Shown: one piece after another, positions 63,004 to 64,000 of the stretch | Numbering within the stretch: position 1 is the first letter of the stretch | Layout: every line of letters starts with the position of its first letter | Source: Bacteroidia bacterium | GTDB lineage: Bacteria > Bacteroidota > Bacteroidia > J057 > JADKCL01 | Length of the DNA stretch: 64,000 nt | Direction: 5' to 3' | NCBI GenBank assembly: GCA_020635905.1 | Contig: JACJYV010000003.1 | Span: 1 to 64,000, forward strand | Made by a program: the position numbers and the translations under genes | Notes under the pieces: model-generated | The model's database searches: none | What the model was told of the DNA's origin: nothing | Seen by the model: only the letters and a program-made list of their open reading frames with translations

Positions 63004-63200
63004 GTCCGTCGGGACGTTCTTTTTCCCTTTGTTTACGCAAGGTGGTCCGAAGGACGCGTGAGGGCGGCGGCCTTGTTTGAGCTGGTGTGGGGCCTGGTGG
63101 GTTGGCGGCACAGCGAGGGCCAGAGACCGACCCCGACCTGAGCGGAAGGCGCGGAGGGGGCACGCCCAAAACCCTTTTCCCTGCATTTTTGAAAGACTTT
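63004..63200. repeat. GC-rich putative structured element upstream of ligA
   Basis: A sharply GC-rich island (63050-63180) within AT-rich flanks, with hairpins such as GTCCGTCGGGAC (63004) and GTCCGAAGGAC (63047). On the minus strand it reads GGGCGTGCCCCC ... GGTCGGGGTCGG, wording I associate with intergenic repeats in Bacteroidota. The open frame on its minus strand (83 aa) looks like a by-product of the repeat, not a protein. Confidence 0.45.
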
Positions 63201-63309
63201 CAGGCCGGAAACAAGAGATGATTTTGCTACTGAAGGACAACGTCTTTTTTATCGCTCACCAGACCTTTCAAAAGAGGAAAAACTACGGTTCCCCGAAATA
63301 AATTTTTAC

Positions 63310-63317
63310 TAAATTTG
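63310..63317 (+). promoter_or_regulatory. -7 box TAAATTTG directly before ligA
   Basis: Perfect TAnnTTTG, only 4 bases before the ATG at 63322. If used, the mRNA would start at or next to the start codon (leaderless). Confidence 0.5.
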
Positions 63318-63321
63318 GGCC

Positions 63322-64000
63322 ATGTCCGCAAATACTGATCGCAACGCTGCGCAAAAACGCATTGACCAGCTTACAGAGGAGCTAAAGGAGCATAATTACC
63401 TGTATTATGTACTGGCTCAGCCTGTGATTCCTGATTATGAGTTCGACCTTTTGTTGCGTGAATTGCAGGACCTGGAGGAAGCTTTTCCTGACCTGCGCCG
63501 CGCGGACTCCCCTACCCTGCGGGTGGGTGGCGAGATCACCAAGGAATTTCCTTCTTTTCAGCACCTGCGCCCCATGCTCAGCCTTCAAAACACCTATTCC
63601 CGCGAGGAAGTGGACGATTTTGACAAGAGTATCCGCAAACTGCTGGACGGTCAGCCTTTTTCCTACATTGTGCAGCACAAGTTTGACGGGGTTTCCCTGA
63701 GTTTGCATTACCAAAACGGGCTCCTGCAGCATGGCACGACCCGTGGCGACGGGGTGCAGGGCGACGAGATCACGGCCAATGTGAAAACCATCCGTACTAT
63801 TCCTATCAGGGTGCGGGGAGAAGCCATGGCCGAATTTGAGGTCAGAGGCGAGGTGGTGATGCACAAGTCTGATTTTGAGAAACTGAATGAAAAACGGGTG
63901 GCCAATGGTGAAGCCCCGTTCATGAATCCGCGGAATTCGACCGCGGGAACCCTGAAAATGCAGGATTCGGCCATTGTGGCTTCGCGTCCGCTCACCTTTT
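63322..64000 (+). CDS. ligA: NAD+-dependent DNA ligase, 5' part
   Basis: 226 codons, open at the right edge; the C-terminal OB, zinc, HhH and BRCT domains lie outside. The Ia domain (YYVLAQPVIPDYEFDLLLREL) is typical. The adenylation motif is K120-F-D-G in VQHKFDGVSLSLHY, followed by TTRGDGVQGDEITANVKTI and the EVRGEVVMHKSDF motif. The residue two before the lysine is Gln, where many LigA enzymes have Glu. It seals DNA nicks in replication and repair. Confidence 0.93.
   Translation, partial: MSANTDRNAAQKRIDQLTEELKEHNYLYYVLAQPVIPDYEFDLLLRELQDLEEAFPDLRRADSPTLRVGGEITKEFPSFQHLRPMLSLQNTYSREEVDDFDKSIRKLLDGQPFSYIVQHKFDGVSLSLHYQNGLLQHGTTRGDGVQGDEITANVKTIRTIPIRVRGEAMAEFEVRGEVVMHKSDFEKLNEKRVANGEAPFMNPRNSTAGTLKMQDSAIVASRPLTF

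Noticed and set aside
62989..63240. 83-aa frame on the minus strand across the GC-rich island
   Set aside because: Its composition follows the repeat-like DNA; no domain or start signal; more likely a by-product of a repeat.

Overview
The window is chromosomal DNA of moderate GC from a Bacteroidota bacterium, most likely of the Saprospiria / Haliscomenobacter-Lewinella type; the lineage is inferred, not proven. The grounds are repeated TAnnTTTG-type -7 promoter boxes, few Shine-Dalgarno sequences, several TTG starts, many signal-peptide or lipobox proteins, families typical of the phylum (DUF4199, DUF3108, DUF5683, RES/Xre, LytS-LytTR), and the parA-parB-DUF5683-dapB-lepB gene order.

Layout. 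1-4344 (-): 5' part of a giant secreted surface protein (thrombospondin type 3 repeats, FG-GAP repeats, tandem Ig/cadherin-like repeats), running off the left edge. 5004-8985 (+): tyrosine/homogentisate breakdown genes (hmgA, HPPD), two small proteins and a 2OG-Fe(II) oxygenase. 9058-14457: membrane protein, SDR operon, a 53-aa basic protein with its own promoter and terminator, and a hydrolase/sodium symporter pair. 14726-18604 (+): lipid-related genes (fatty acid hydroxylase family, scramblase-like, diacylglycerol kinase family, acyl-CoA-binding protein) and a GNAT. 18619-22609: lysine-rich secreted protein, lipoproteins, a RES/Xre toxin-antitoxin pair, and a sensor-like protein without output domain. 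22825-28690: LytS/LytTR two-component pair, small membrane proteins, DUF1801, DUF1003, a cold-shock protein, then a hairpin array next to a Y1 (REP-associated) transposase. 28751-32480: envelope genes including a GDSL-like lipoprotein lacking its catalytic residues and a three-gene lipoprotein/DUF3108 operon. 32665-42854: CorA, UspA, CPA1 antiporter, ABC exporter, RraB-like, PriA, peptide-binding protein. 42975-48226 (+): parAB operon with dapB, lepB and a DinB-like gene. 48283-64000: M23 peptidases, miaA, fabD, gltX, enoyl-CoA hydratase, ClpS, zinc peptidase, alaS, MerR regulator, tRNA-Pro(GGG) and the start of an NAD+-dependent ligase.

Most notable non-coding signals. (1) A small inverted-repeat element family (MITE-like, about 105-190 bp) with copies at 11561, 61644, 62389 and 62546 and fragments at 24550 and 62957; the three copies with a recognisable left end sit directly behind an intrinsic terminator, and one supplies the last codons of the symporter. 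(2) Two arrays of short GC-rich hairpins (27931-28194 and 62671-62919), the first abutting the Y1 transposase. (3) Two evenly spaced pairs of DnaA boxes between alaS and an M23 peptidase gene (60456-60531), and a weaker pair at 49448-49490, both a few to 17 kb from parAB: candidate origin or DnaA-controlled sites.

No CRISPR array, rRNA or prophage was seen.
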